Assembly: GCA_023630585.1 (NCBI GenBank) | Contig: CM042535.1 | Location: forward strand, 30,882,399-30,946,398 | Length of the DNA stretch: 64,000 bases | From: Cranoglanis bouderius | Taxonomy: Eukaryota; Chordata; Actinopteri; Siluriformes; Cranoglanididae | Direction: 5' to 3' | In this document: one piece after another, positions 22,886 to 41,918 of the stretch | Numbering within the stretch: the stretch's first letter is position 1 | Layout: every line of letters starts with the position of its first letter | Made by a program: the position numbers and the translations under genes | Notes under the pieces: generated by a model | What the model was told of the DNA's origin: nothing | Database searches by the model: none | The model's input: only the letters and a program-made list of their open reading frames with translations

Positions 22886-23134
22886 GTTGTTTTATCCTTT
22901 TTAACAACAAATGTAGTCTTCACAGGTGAAATCAAGGGCTCAAACCAAGAGTAGACATTCAGAGCTATTAACTGTTTAAACAATCAATCTAACAGGGCAC
23001 ACCTGGGTAACAGTCACATGTTCCAATATTTTTGATCACTTGAAAAATGGGTGGGTTCAAACAAAAGGTGCCATGTTCTAAGTTGTTTACCATATCTAGA
23101 AGTAAATGAAAACTGAAATTCTGATCTATAGTCT

Positions 23135-23875
23135 CAAACAGTTGCAATTAAAATTATTCAACCTCCATTGCAAAACAGGTTTATTGTCAAAATCTACACA
23201 CTTTCGGCTGTTTGCAATGAACAAATGAAACAAAAGCAATTGAAATAGTTCAACACAATGAATGCTTTAATTGGTTTCCCCAAATTCATCTGAAAATGCA
23301 ACTTATAATGACTTCTCCAGTTTCAAAATTATATAACCCCTTCATGGCAAGCATCTTTAGTACTTAGTAGAGCACCCTTTTACTGTTATGACCTGCTGCA
23401 AACAAGATGCAAAGCCAGACACCAGCTTCTGGCAGCATTCCTGAGGAATCTTAGCCCATTCCTCATGAGCAATGGCCTCCTTCAGTAATATTCTTGGGTT
23501 TGCATGCTGCAACCACCTTCTTCAAATCCCACCAGAGATTTTCTATGGGGTTCAAGTCAGGTGACTGAGAAGGCCCTGTAGAATCTTCCAGGACTTCTTC
23601 TGCAACCAAGCCTTGGTGGAATTTGAGGTATGCTTTGGATCATTGTCCTGTTGGAAGGTCCAATGACACCCAAGCTTCAGCTTCCTCAGTGCCAGAGGAT
23701 GCAAAGCAGCTGCAGAGCATCACCAAGCCACCACCATGATTGACTGTGGACAGAGTGTTCTTTCTTCATTCTTCTTTCTCCAGACATACCGCTGATCCAT
23801 CGTGCCGAAAAGTTCCAGTTTTGTTTCATCGCTCCTCAGAACAGAATCCCAAAACCTGTGTGGCTTATTTATATG
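23135..23875 (-). mobile_element. Tc1-like transposon (family D), half copy
   Basis: Begins with the family's long inverted repeat ('cattgcaaaacaggtttatt', 'tttgcaatgaacaaatgaaa') and continues into decayed transposase on the minus strand. It breaks off near 23875. A fuller copy lies at 57227-58420. Confidence 0.85.
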
Positions 23876-25055
23876 ATTTTGAGATGTTTGTTTTATTTAA
23901 TGATTATGCTAGACTAACACATTTATGGGTTTATCTGCTCATGGATTAGTTGAAAAACTTATAGCACTGTGTTGCTTTGAAGGACATCTTGTGGTCAAGT
24001 GAAAAATAACCATTTCTACTCTTTTTACCAGAAGACAAAAAATGAAATTTCTGCCTGTTTTGGGGGTGCCTGTGTTCAGCATTGAATTTATTTGTGATAT
24101 CACACTCCCCAGCAGTAAATAGCTTTAGTTGTGCTGTCCATTTTATGTCTGTACCAGTGTTATTGTGGTGAGATGTGAATTGTTTTCCCCAGCAGGGGGC
24201 TCACACTCCTTTTTCCCATTGCCCTACTCAGGAACAACTAAACAGAGTCACAATACTCTACACACAGGAACCCAACAGTGTCCTGACTAATCTTATAACA
24301 GACTTGCGATGATAAAATAATTTGCTTGTTTATACTGATTGAAAATATCTGATAAGTCGATTTCCATTCCGACAGCAGAATGGAACACAATTACATTAAT
24401 TTTTATATGTTGTTGGTTTTTCCTGCAAAAAAAAAGCATTTGTCCTACCATTGTTTGTTCCTTTGACACAAAAACTAAGAAGTTGGGACAGATTACACAT
24501 CAGCTTACAGAGTAGCAACATAGCAAAGGGGACCATAAAATGAAGATGAGCACCAAAATAATTAATTTCTGAATAATAAAAGAGAATATTCCTGTAGGAA
24601 TAATGCTGTACACAAAACAGAGAAAAAAATCCCTGTTGTTTTCTTCAATTGTTCAAAACAGACAAAAAGAAAAACTTGCATCTGGGTACATGTACCTCCA
24701 TTTGGGTAAACAAAACAATTGATAACGATAATGACTTTAGTAACTGCAATGCACGGGATATAGAAATTGGTTAACACTGTTCACCTGTCCACTAGCTTAA
24801 TAATCCTTTCGTTCACTTCATTCAACCCACATTTCATTTTTAGCTGCTTGGAATTTTATTTTTTATACATAAATTATAAAATAAAGTTTCACTTTTTTCA
24901 GCTAGAGATCACGAGGTGGCATTGGCACTCAACTCTATTTACCTTCAAGCATGAAAAACTTATACACTTGATGAAATGAAATATTGAAACTATAGCATTT
25001 AAATCTTTATTTTCATGTATGAAATCAGCAACAATAGCATTTTTTATCACACTGT
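23876..25055. other. Intergenic DNA between Tc1 debris and the LTR element
   Basis: No gene recognised, only short frames without similarity. It ends at the GCATT target site of the LTR element. Confidence 0.4.
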
Positions 25056-25060
25056 GCATT
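25056..25060 (+). repeat. Target-site duplication GCATT (left)
   Basis: GCATT directly precedes the 5' LTR and recurs directly after the 3' LTR (28660-28664), as made by an LTR-element integrase. Confidence 0.95.
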
Positions 25061-25680
25061 TGTTAGAGTTTCTCCTCGTTCTCCGAGTCGCTCGCTAGGC
25101 GAACGGCAGACTCAACTACTTCCGCATTCCACTGCGCGCTTTCCAGCGCTATTCAAAAACTCTCCGATGGACATTTCATTCATGAACTCACGTTTTGTTT
25201 ACCTCTGCCATGTGCTTTTTGTTTTCATTCACGTCATGTCTCCGCCTCCTGTGTTTCCCCATGTGCTTATGTTTTGGTCTATGTCATGTCTCCGCCTCCG
25301 TAACTCTCATTGGTTTATGTTTATGTGTAATTGACAAGTTTCAGGTGTAAGCGATTTGGACATGTGATTTATTTGATTGATGTTTGTTTAAATAAACTCC
25401 GTTTCTGCTTCGGCGCGGAGTATTAGATTAACGGTTGTTTAGTTTATCATAGTTAATCATAGGATAGTCTTGTATAGTCTAGTAGATGTGTTTAACCATG
25501 CGATTTGTTCCGGTGATTTCCAGATCACTACTCTCGTTTGACCACAGCCTGGATTATAGTTTGTTTTGTTCATGGTATGGATTCTTCTTTTTGGAATAAA
25601 CTCTTCTATATTTACTGACGTCTCCCCAGCGCATGCATCCTGACTCCCTCTTCCGTCCTACACGTCTGTGTAACGTAACA
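25061..25680 (+). repeat. 5' LTR (620 bp)
   Basis: Starts TGTTAGAGTT and ends TAACGTAACA. It has an AATAAA at 25595-25600 and 'catttgattgatgttt'-type AT-rich sequence before the presumed transcription start. Its 3' LTR partner is at 28038-28659. Confidence 0.95.
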
Positions 25681-25696
25681 GAATACTCCGCCTAAA

Positions 25697-26278
25697 ATGG
25701 ATGCAGCGGGGAAATTTGGGACATGCCGCGCCACAATTTTTGTTCCTCCCCTGGACTCAATCTCTTTCTCCCAGTGGGCTTGCATTTATCCAGCCTCTGC
25801 TTATAATGGTTTTTCTACTAAACCCCAGCATTTCCTTTGGCAGGCCCAGACGTATTTCTGTAGTGTAAAGGACCCCAAACCCAGTGAGGAACAATGGGCG
25901 TGGTTCCTCCTATCACGTTTAGTCAGCTCAGCCCGCTGGTTGGCGGAGATCCACCTCGCCAGTGGGTACCAAGAACTATATACAGTTTCGGGTTTCGTGG
26001 ATTTCCTGCTTCGTGAATATGGGAGCATGGAATTTGAGCCGGACCTCAACGTATTTCTGAACAAAGTTCACCTGCCCGATCAGCCTGGTCAGTCGTTCCT
26101 GGAATACTATGAGAGGAAGCAGGCAAATGTGGCGGCCTGCACCTCTCAGCCCCAGTTTCAGGAGTGTGCAACCGAGGGCTGCACCCGACCAGCCATTCTC
26201 CAGTGCCCCACCTGTAGGAAACAGGAAGGAAGTAGCAGCTACTTCTGCTCACAAACCTGTTTTAAGGGCAGCTGGTGA
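25697..26278 (+). CDS. Gag capsid domain fused to METAP1-type zinc finger, ends at in-frame TGA
   Basis: 193 residues from an ATG 17 bp after the 5' LTR. Residues 47-145 resemble a Ty3/Gypsy Gag capsid domain (HFLWQAQTYF, LLSRLVSSARWLAEI, FLLREYG, GQSFLEYYERKQ), which packages element RNA into cytoplasmic particles. Instead of the usual CCHC knuckle, residues 157-188 form six cysteines of a C6H2 MYND-like finger (C157, C162, C170, C173, C184, C188) with the words LQCPTC and YFCSQ-CFKGSW found in methionine aminopeptidase 1. The two histidine ligands (H196, H200) lie after the TGA at codon 194, in the same frame. So the finger completes only if the stop is read through or is a recent mutation. 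Origin by host-gene capture is inferred. Confidence 0.85.
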   Translation: MDAAGKFGTCRATIFVPPLDSISFSQWACIYPASAYNGFSTKPQHFLWQAQTYFCSVKDPKPSEEQWAWFLLSRLVSSARWLAEIHLASGYQELYTVSGFVDFLLREYGSMEFEPDLNVFLNKVHLPDQPGQSFLEYYERKQANVAACTSQPQFQECATEGCTRPAILQCPTCRKQEGSSSYFCSQTCFKGSW

Positions 26279-26289
26279 GCACACAAACG

Positions 26290-26860
26290 GCTCCACAGGC
26301 GGGCAACCCCAGAGCTCCAGCCAGAGGCCCAGCAGGAGGTCTCCACAGCGGAGCTGCCCCTGGAGGTTAACGTGGCGACCTCCAGCCCTGAGCTCCAGCA
26401 GGAGGCCCAGCAGGAGGTCTCCACAGCGGAGCAGCCCCTGGAGGTTAACGTGGCGACCTCCAGCCCCGAGCTCCAGACGGAGGCCCAGCAGGAGGTCTCC
26501 ACAATGGAGCAGCCCCTGGAGGTTAACGTGGCGACCTCCAGCCCCGAGCTCCCACAGGAGACCCAGCAGGAAGTCTCCTCCATGGAGCTACACCTGGAGG
26601 TAAACGTGGCAACCTCCAGCCCCGAGCTCCAGCCGGAGACCCAGCAGAAGGTCTCCACAGTGGAGCTGCTCAAGGAGGTTAACGTGGCGACCTCCAGCCC
26701 CGAGCTCCAGCCGGAGACCCAGCAGAAGGTCTCCACAGCAGAGCTGCTCAAGGAGGTGAACGTGGTGACATCCAGCCCCAAGCTCCAGCCGGAGGCCCAG
26801 CAGAAGGTCTCCACAGCGGAGCTGCTCAAGGAGGTTAACAAGGCGACCTCCAGCCCTGAG
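26290..26860 (+). repeat. 78-bp minisatellite inside the coding frame
   Basis: About seven units of 78 bp, each with 'gttaacgtggcgacctccag' as anchor. The unit length is a multiple of three, so the frame is kept. This also opens a long antisense frame (26239-26910) that is not a gene. Confidence 0.93.
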
Positions 26861-26944
26861 AAGCAGCCACCAGAGGTTCGAGAAGAAACCTCCACTCCTG
26901 CCCTGTCCATGTTTGAGGTCCATGGGATGGCCTCTTCTCAAGCT

Positions 26945-27220
26945 AGTCCATGTCCAAGTCCAAGTCCATGTCCAAGTCCATGTCCAAGTCCATGTCCATG
27001 TCCAAGTCCATGTCCAAGTCCATGTCCATGTCCAAGTCCATGTCCAAGTCCATGTCCAAGTCCATGTCCAGGTTCCTGCCCTAATCCTAGTCCATGTCCA
27101 AGTCCAGGTTCCTGCCCTAATCCTAGTCCATGTCCAAGTCCATGTCCAGGTTCCTGCCCTAATTCTAATCCATGTCCAAATCCATGTCCAGATTTTTGCC
27201 CTATTCCAAGGCCAATCTCT
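26945..27220 (+). repeat. Cys-Pro-Ser coding minisatellite
   Basis: 6-, 12- and 18-bp units of 'ccatgtccaagt', interspersed with 'ggttcctgccctaatcctag'. In frame it encodes CPSPCPSP. Confidence 0.93.
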
Positions 27221-28021
27221 GAGCCAGTTCTCAGGCAGGTTCCCCGTCAGGTTCCCAGTCCTGTTCCCAGTCCTGCTCCCGTTCCCAGTTCCAGTCTAGT
27301 TCCTCGTCCAGTTCCTAGTTCAGTTCCATGTCCAAGTCCAGGTTCCGACCCTGTTCCTAGCCCAGTTCCAAGTACAGTTCCTGATTTTGTAGCTAGCTAC
27401 ATAGGTTTAGTTTCTGGATATATGTTTGCTCTCCTTCTCAGTTCGGAGGCTGATTTGACTCCCAGCTCCGCTTCCAACCCAGCTCACTCCAAGTCTGTCT
27501 CCACGTCTGTCTCCAAGTCTGTCTCGAAGTCCGTTTCCAAACCTTTCTCCGACTCTGTTTCCAAGCCTGTCTCCGATCCAGGTGCCAGAGCTGACTCCGA
27601 TCCTGGTTCCAGAGCTGACTCCGATCCTGGTTCCAGAGCAGACTCCGATCCTGGTTCGAAGTCAAGCTCCGGGTCAAGCACCAGGTCAAGCTCCAGGTCA
27701 AGCTCCAGGCCAAGCACCAGGTCACGCGCAGCTCCGAGATCCAGGCCCAGCACCAGGTCACGTGCAGCTCCGAGATCCAGGCCCAGCACCAGGTCAAGCA
27801 TCACTCCGAGCTCCAAGTCAAGCACCAGGTCAAGCATCACACCAAGTTCTCGACCAAGTTCTCGACCAAGGCCGAAGGGACAGTCCAACACGCTCTGCTC
27901 TGGCCTCAGGACACTGGACATCGCCAGCCTCGGGTCCTGGGGGGCAGATGTTATGATCCTGCCCAGGGGCCCGGGTCCGCCAGAACGGTCAGAACTTTCG
28001 GCGCTTCAGGAGAAGCGCCTT

Positions 28022-28034
28022 TGGGGGGGGGGGG
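28022..28034 (+). other. Polypurine tract of the LTR element
   Basis: A run of G immediately before the 3' LTR, in the place where plus-strand DNA priming begins in LTR retroelements. Confidence 0.75.
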
Positions 28035-28037
28035 CTC

Positions 28038-28659
28038 TGTTAGAGTTTCTCCTCGTTCTCCGAGTCGCTCGCTAGGCGAGCGGCAGACTCGACTACTTCC
28101 GCATTCCACTGCGCGCTTTCCACCGCTATTCAAAAACTCTCCGATGGACATTTCATTCATGAACTCACATTTTGTTTACCTCTGCCATGTGCTTTTTGTT
28201 TTCGTTCACGTCATGTCTCCGCCTCCTGTGTTTCCCCATGTGCTTATGTTTTGGTCTATGTTATGTCTCCGCCTCCGTAACTCTCATTGGTTTATGTTTA
28301 TGTGTAATTGACAAGTTTCAGGTGTAAGTGATTTGGACATGTGATTTATTTGATTGATGTTTCTTTAAATACGCCGCTCGTTTCTGCTTCGGCGCGGAGT
28401 ATTAGATTAGCGGTTGTTTAGTTTATCATAGTTAATCATAGGATAGTCTTTTATAGTCTAGTAGATGTGTTTAACCGTGCGATTTGTTCCGGTGATTTCT
28501 AGATCACTACTCTCGTTTGACCACAGCCTGGATTATAGTTTGTTTTGTTCATGGTATGGATTCTTCTTTTTGGAATAAACTCTTCTATATTTACTGATGT
28601 CGCCCCAGCGCATGCATCCTGACTCCCTCTTCCATCCTATACATCTGTGTAACGTAACA
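28038..28659 (+). repeat. 3' LTR (622 bp)
   Basis: Partner of 25061-25680, with AATAAA at 28574-28579. It differs by scattered substitutions and a small indel near 28375 where the 5' copy reads 'aaataaactcc'. Confidence 0.95.
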
Positions 28660-28664
28660 GCATT
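28660..28664 (+). repeat. Target-site duplication GCATT (right)
   Basis: Matches 25056-25060. Confidence 0.95.
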
Positions 28665-28961
28665 ATGTTTTCATAAATGAGAAAACACAAAGACACAAGT
28701 TATAATGTTCTCATTTATTGTTCCTTTGTGACAAAGAATGTACTGTATATACACTGACCCAAAAAACAGCCTTCTTAATGACCATTACTTTTTTGAATTG
28801 ATGTATAAATGACTCTAGGATCACGAGGATTTTATATACACCCACAATATCTGATGGTGGTTTTAACAGTGGGACTTGCTCTTTAAATATTTTTGGTGGT
28901 CCAGTCCAAGTCTAGAAGTAACTTGATCCAGAGACTTCACAAGTGCAGCTTGGCATACACA
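28665..28961 (+). promoter_or_regulatory. acyp2 promoter-proximal region and 5' UTR
   Basis: The 297 bp between the LTR element and the acyp2 start codon must hold the 5' UTR and what remains of the core promoter. No TATA box or GC box stands out. The LTR insertion displaced whatever lay farther upstream by 3.6 kb. Confidence 0.45.
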
Positions 28962-37854
<8,893 letters not shown>

Positions 37855-37984
37855 CTTACAACCCAAACAGCCCCTTCTGCTCCTTAACTACCATGTCTCG
37901 TGCTGTAAACCCACTATTACTAATTCCACAATCAAAGACCATCCACTGTATCATCATCATTTATAACAGATGAATCTGTTATAA

Positions 37985-37990
37985 AATAAA
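37985..37990 (+). terminator. acyp2 polyadenylation signal
   Basis: AATAAA 131 bp after the acyp2 stop codon, in an AT-rich 3' UTR. Confidence 0.6.
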
Positions 37991-37999
37991 ATCTGTTAT

Positions 38000-40080
38000 A
38001 AAGATATAACACATTTTAAATTCCTCTTGTGCTTTAAACAGTTTGTACTAGAGATAGATTGTATATTTCTTTAAAGCATCCATAACAAATTTCATGACCT
38101 CCTATGCATAATGTATTACTGTATATTAATGTGTATGTGTGTGTGGCTGTGTATGCGGTTGCACTCCAGATGGTTACACTCCAGCACCAGAAATCTCTTC
38201 ATATATGGGACTGGAAACATGGTCTTTTAATAGCATTTACACTGAATGTAGCTTCTAAACCTAAATCCTTACAAACCCAACACAAGAAAAGATCCAACTT
38301 TCATCCATTCTTAAAATCATAGGCACTAAAAGATTTTGGTAAACTCCTTTGTGATTGTATCATGCATGATTGTATAATTAGCATATAATTTAGTACAAAT
38401 AGTAATGTGTTTCCATGACCTGATGTTGCTTCAGGGTGGGTTTGTGTTTACCTTGGGGGCTAACAATGTTCATCATATAACCCCATATAACTCTTTATGT
38501 TGTTAGTTTGGTGCGTTATAAAATGTTTCCTCTACAGTAAAGCTCTTGCATCTTGAAGGATATAAAATAACAGGGCATCTGGACATTTGCATGCACATAG
38601 TCATATTACTGTATCATGAATTTATTTATAAAAACTACAATCTACATTGATATTGTGGCATATATGACTATAAAGTGAGGCTTTAGACCATCAGTTACCC
38701 CTATTATGCATCTCAATCCTCGTAATGATGTAGAAGTGTAGTTGCATAATTTGCAAGTAGATATCATGAGTTCCACAAAAGTAAAACAAGATCCACTAAT
38801 AAACAGTAAGTAATTCACAAAACTAAAATAAATTCCATAAATAAATACAGTGAGATGCACAAATATTTTTGTGTTTCACCTGAGTCACTACATGTAATGC
38901 AGTATCCACGCTCATTTGTGTTAATTTTAACTTTACTAAACTTTTGACGGTGCACACTGAGTCAGAAGAACTTTGGAGGAAGTCTGAAAAACAGATTAGG
39001 TAGAGTTAAGTGGCGGTCATAAAAGTACATAAGATGGCCAGAAAACATCAATATACAGGCATTCTCCTAAGTTAAACAAAGAGTGATAGTCCAGGGTATT
39101 CAACGAAATAAAATTTGTAGAGGTTGTTACAGTTACCTTTTAATGATTAACTATTACTGATTTGTTTATGGCTAAAATTAGGCAGTTTGAAATTGTTTTG
39201 TTTCATAATGACACATGAAAAATCTGATCCGGATTTGATGTACGGAGACTAATGTATATTTCTCTGTCCAAACATTTTTAAACATTTAAACTGTTGTCAT
39301 TATGGACCTTTTATAAACAAGCCATAAACAAGTTTGCTAATCAGACAAGAGAGGGTAAATAAAATGCAGCATGACTGATGATATTTCTTGTTTAAAAAAA
39401 AGAAAAAAAAAGCTGATGATGAAAACAGAATTTTTATAGATGATTAGACAGAGAAGTATGCTGTTATTCTTTCCACCTGCAAAAGCCTGTGTCCCCTTTC
39501 TGTCTAATGTCTGTAGCCAATGATCTGCCTTCAGTTAAATAATTTGCATAAATGCATATGATTGGTTATGAAGCCACAACAGAGGATCTGCTACAGTATT
39601 TTTTTTTTTTTTTTGTACCTGCTTCAGTTTGCTGAAATACTTTGCTAGGTTTGCATGTGGACTGTAGTACACCAGTTGCTGAACACTGTTACGGTCTATC
39701 ATGCAAACATCACTCATTCAACCTACCAGGCCAGGGGAGAAAATTAACAGGTTGTCAGTATAACAGCAAGAGCAAGTACTCTTCTTTTCTGAGTCAGTTT
39801 TAAAATAGTTGTACTGGTTTATTACCATCCTGTCACTTGCCTTCCAGTCAGGGTCCAATTAGACTATATCTGGGACATGAGGACAGATAAAGGGCAGGAC
39901 AGAGATACCGCATATGAAGGCAGTACACACAGAAAGGAGGAAGGAGGAGGTGAAGGTTTATACTGTGCCTGTCATTATAATGGACAATTTAAGTAGCCTG
40001 CCGCCATGGTAGCCCAAAGAGGCGCAGAACTACATCATCCATCAACCCCAACACATCACATCTCACCTGTGTCTCATTGC
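38000..40080. other. Intergenic DNA downstream of acyp2
   Basis: AT-rich, with no gene recognised. Short (T)n runs near 39599-39614. Confidence 0.4.
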
Positions 40081-40094
40081 ACCTTGATTACCAC

Positions 40095-40130
40095 CACTAT
40101 ACAGTGGATATAAAAAGTCTACACACCAAG
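40095..40130 (+). mobile_element. Tc1-like terminal-repeat fragment
   Basis: 'tacagtggatataaaaagtc' followed by 'tacacacc' is a typical fish Tc1 end. Nothing of the body follows. Confidence 0.5.
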
Positions 40131-40444
40131 CATTTGAGTGAAGCAGAGCGGTGTGACACTCCATTCAATACTTCGCTCTATGCGTGTGCGCTCCGCTCAA
40201 TCACTCATGGCCCAACCAAATGCTCCACTCGTGTACCGATCGTACGCAACGGTAAAACAAAGTTCGCATAAATCCCACTCTAGCATGAAATTTCTCTGGA
40301 GCAGGGGCATTAGCTGGACTGTTAATCATCCGGGGATGAGCCCAGATTCTTCTCCATCAAAAAATCCATGCATTTTTTTTCTTGCATTTTTTTCAGCTCA
40401 GTTAGTAGCCTGAAGTTTTGTTTTATGGAAGCTGTGGTAATTTC

Positions 40445-40615
40445 CCAGCTAACAATTTTTGGTTCCCAGAACATTCTGGGAACGTTTGTTTTTGGTTCCC
40501 AGAACATATATTTTTAAGGTTTGTTTTGGTTAGCCAAGAAAGTTTTTTTTTATGGAAATAGAAGGTTGTTTTTAGGTTTATAGGACATTCCCCTAACGTT
40601 CTCTTAACCTCAATT
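40445..40615. repeat. Palindromic 'ttctgggaacgtt' repeat
   Basis: Repeats 'ggttcccagaac' and its complement 'gttctgggaac' several times, a dispersed fish element with self-complementary units. No coding content. Confidence 0.6.
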
Positions 40616-40789
40616 TTCATAATTTATTTTTAATATTCATATATTCATGCATCATTCATCATAAATAAAACAAATTAGTCTATATAAATAAATAATCAGT
40701 ACACAATCCATGTTTTTATTGATCCATTGTTTACATACGTAAAATAACAAGCCATGAATCTTGGGGCATTCAAAACAGTAATTATCCAT

Positions 40790-41118
40790 CCATCTTCTAT
40801 ACCGCTTATCATTCCTGGGTCATGGGGAATCTGGAGCCTATCCCAGGGAGCATGGTGCACAAGCAGGGGATACCCTGGATAGGGTACCAGTCCATCGCAG
40901 GGCACAATCACACACTCATTCGGACACTACGGACACTTTTGAACATGCCAATCAGCCTACAATGCATGTCTTTGGATTGGGGAGGAAACCGGATTACCCA
41001 GAGGAAACCCCTGAAGCATGAAGAGAACATGCAAACTCCGCACACACATGGCCACAGCAGGAACTGAAACCTCGACCCTGGAGGTGTAAGGCGAACGTGC
41101 TAACCACTACGCCCCCAT
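40790..41118 (-). repeat. tRNA-derived SINE, nearly full length
   Basis: The minus strand starts GGGGGCGTAGTGGTTAGCAC (A box) and CCAGGGTCGAGGTTTC (B box). It continues through the body shared with 875-1135, 6095-6375 and 12410-12640. This is the best copy of the family in the window. Confidence 0.85.
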
Positions 41119-41899
41119 AGTAATTACCATTTAATTTAAGAAAACATGAAAACCTTTTCATAGATAAAAAATTACAAGGACACTGTATCATTAAAAAAAA
41201 AAAAATTTAACTATAAAAATGGATAAATTTCTCAAATTCTGATAAACTTCTCTACTTGAAAAAACAGGTTCACGTCTTCCACCACTGTCATCCGCAAATT
41301 TAACAAAGAAAAAAAAAAATAAAAAATTTTTTAAAAGGCAACGTAAGTTACATGTACAATACATTAGATTGAACAACCAGAATTAGATGAACAATTAAAT
41401 AAATAAATAAACTTTACTATATAGGCCTTTAATATCATGAAGTTTGTGCACGGCTCCGTCTAGTGGTCTGATGTTACGCACAACACCCCAAAAATATCTT
41501 CTTAAAAATATCATATAATATATAATAATATATAAATTATAACTAATATGAAAAGCAAACATGCATTGGATATTAAGACTTGTTTTGTGTATTTTGTGAT
41601 TTATTTCATAAATCTTCTCAAACAAAAATAAAATACAATTAATCCTCATTCTCCCCTGCTTCTCACACTAACTGCTCTCATGGCCAGCGACAGGACAGGC
41701 TGGGCTTCTTTTTGGTCAGAAACCTCTACCTCTGGCAAACTCTGTAGTTAAAACAAAAATGCTTATTTTAAAAATGAGCTTCACTGATTAACGTTATGCT
41801 GTGCTCCATTCAAGTCAGAGCTCCATGTTGAAGTCTCCATGCACTTCCCAGCTGCCACTTATATGGGACGCAGCATTATTTACAACAATTAATGACTGT
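41119..41899. other. Intergenic DNA
   Basis: No gene recognised. It ends at the LINE target site. Confidence 0.4.
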
Positions 41900-41918
41900 G
41901 ACCATGTGGCATGACCAA
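41900..41918 (+). repeat. 19-bp LINE target-site duplication (left)
   Basis: GACCATGTGGCATGACCAA, repeated exactly at 44559-44577. Confidence 0.95.

Larger units (their letters stand above)
21935..23125 (-). mobile_element. Tc1-like transposon (family C), split by another
   Basis: The left part (21935-22265) and right part (22666-23125) are consecutive pieces of one Tc1-type element. The right part ends with 'gaaaaatgggtgggttcaaa', an outer repeat of the family. A family A fragment (22265-22665) sits between them. Confidence 0.7.
26279..28075 (+). pseudogene. In-frame continuation of the Gag protein beyond the TGA
   Basis: The frame stays open for about 598 codons after the TGA, into the 3' LTR. 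It opens with AHKRLHRRA, the histidine end of the zinc finger. Next come about seven 26-residue tandem repeats of the type EVNVATSSPELQPETQQKVS (78-bp units, to about 26860). Then come a Cys-Pro-Ser array (26945-27220), a Pro/Val/Ser stretch, a hydrophobic segment SYIGLVSGYMFALLLSS (about 27391-27445), and Ser/Asp then Ser/Arg repeats (27480-27870). No catalytic motif is present. Low-complexity tails occur in Gag-like proteins; function unknown. Labelled pseudogene because the upstream stop may be a true nonsense mutation; readthrough is the alternative. Confidence 0.6.
25061..28659 (+). mobile_element. Complete non-autonomous LTR retroelement, Gag plus zinc finger
   Basis: Structurally complete: 5' LTR, one long reading frame, G-rich polypurine tract (28022-28034), 3' LTR and a 5-bp target duplication. 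The interior is only 2.36 kb and has no protease, reverse transcriptase, RNase H or integrase, so it must use enzymes supplied by a related Gypsy element. The two LTRs differ at roughly 20 positions in 620, about 3 percent by eye, indicating a fairly recent insertion. It sits about 300 bp upstream of the acyp2 start codon, in the same orientation. Confidence 0.93.

Noticed and set aside
26239..26910. 223-codon minus-strand frame
   Set aside because: Antisense shadow of the 78-bp coding repeats; its openness follows from the unit length.
26945..27220. Cys-Pro-Ser array as a metallothionein-like or keratin-associated gene
   Set aside because: It is in frame with the LTR element's Gag and arises from a simple 6-bp repeat.
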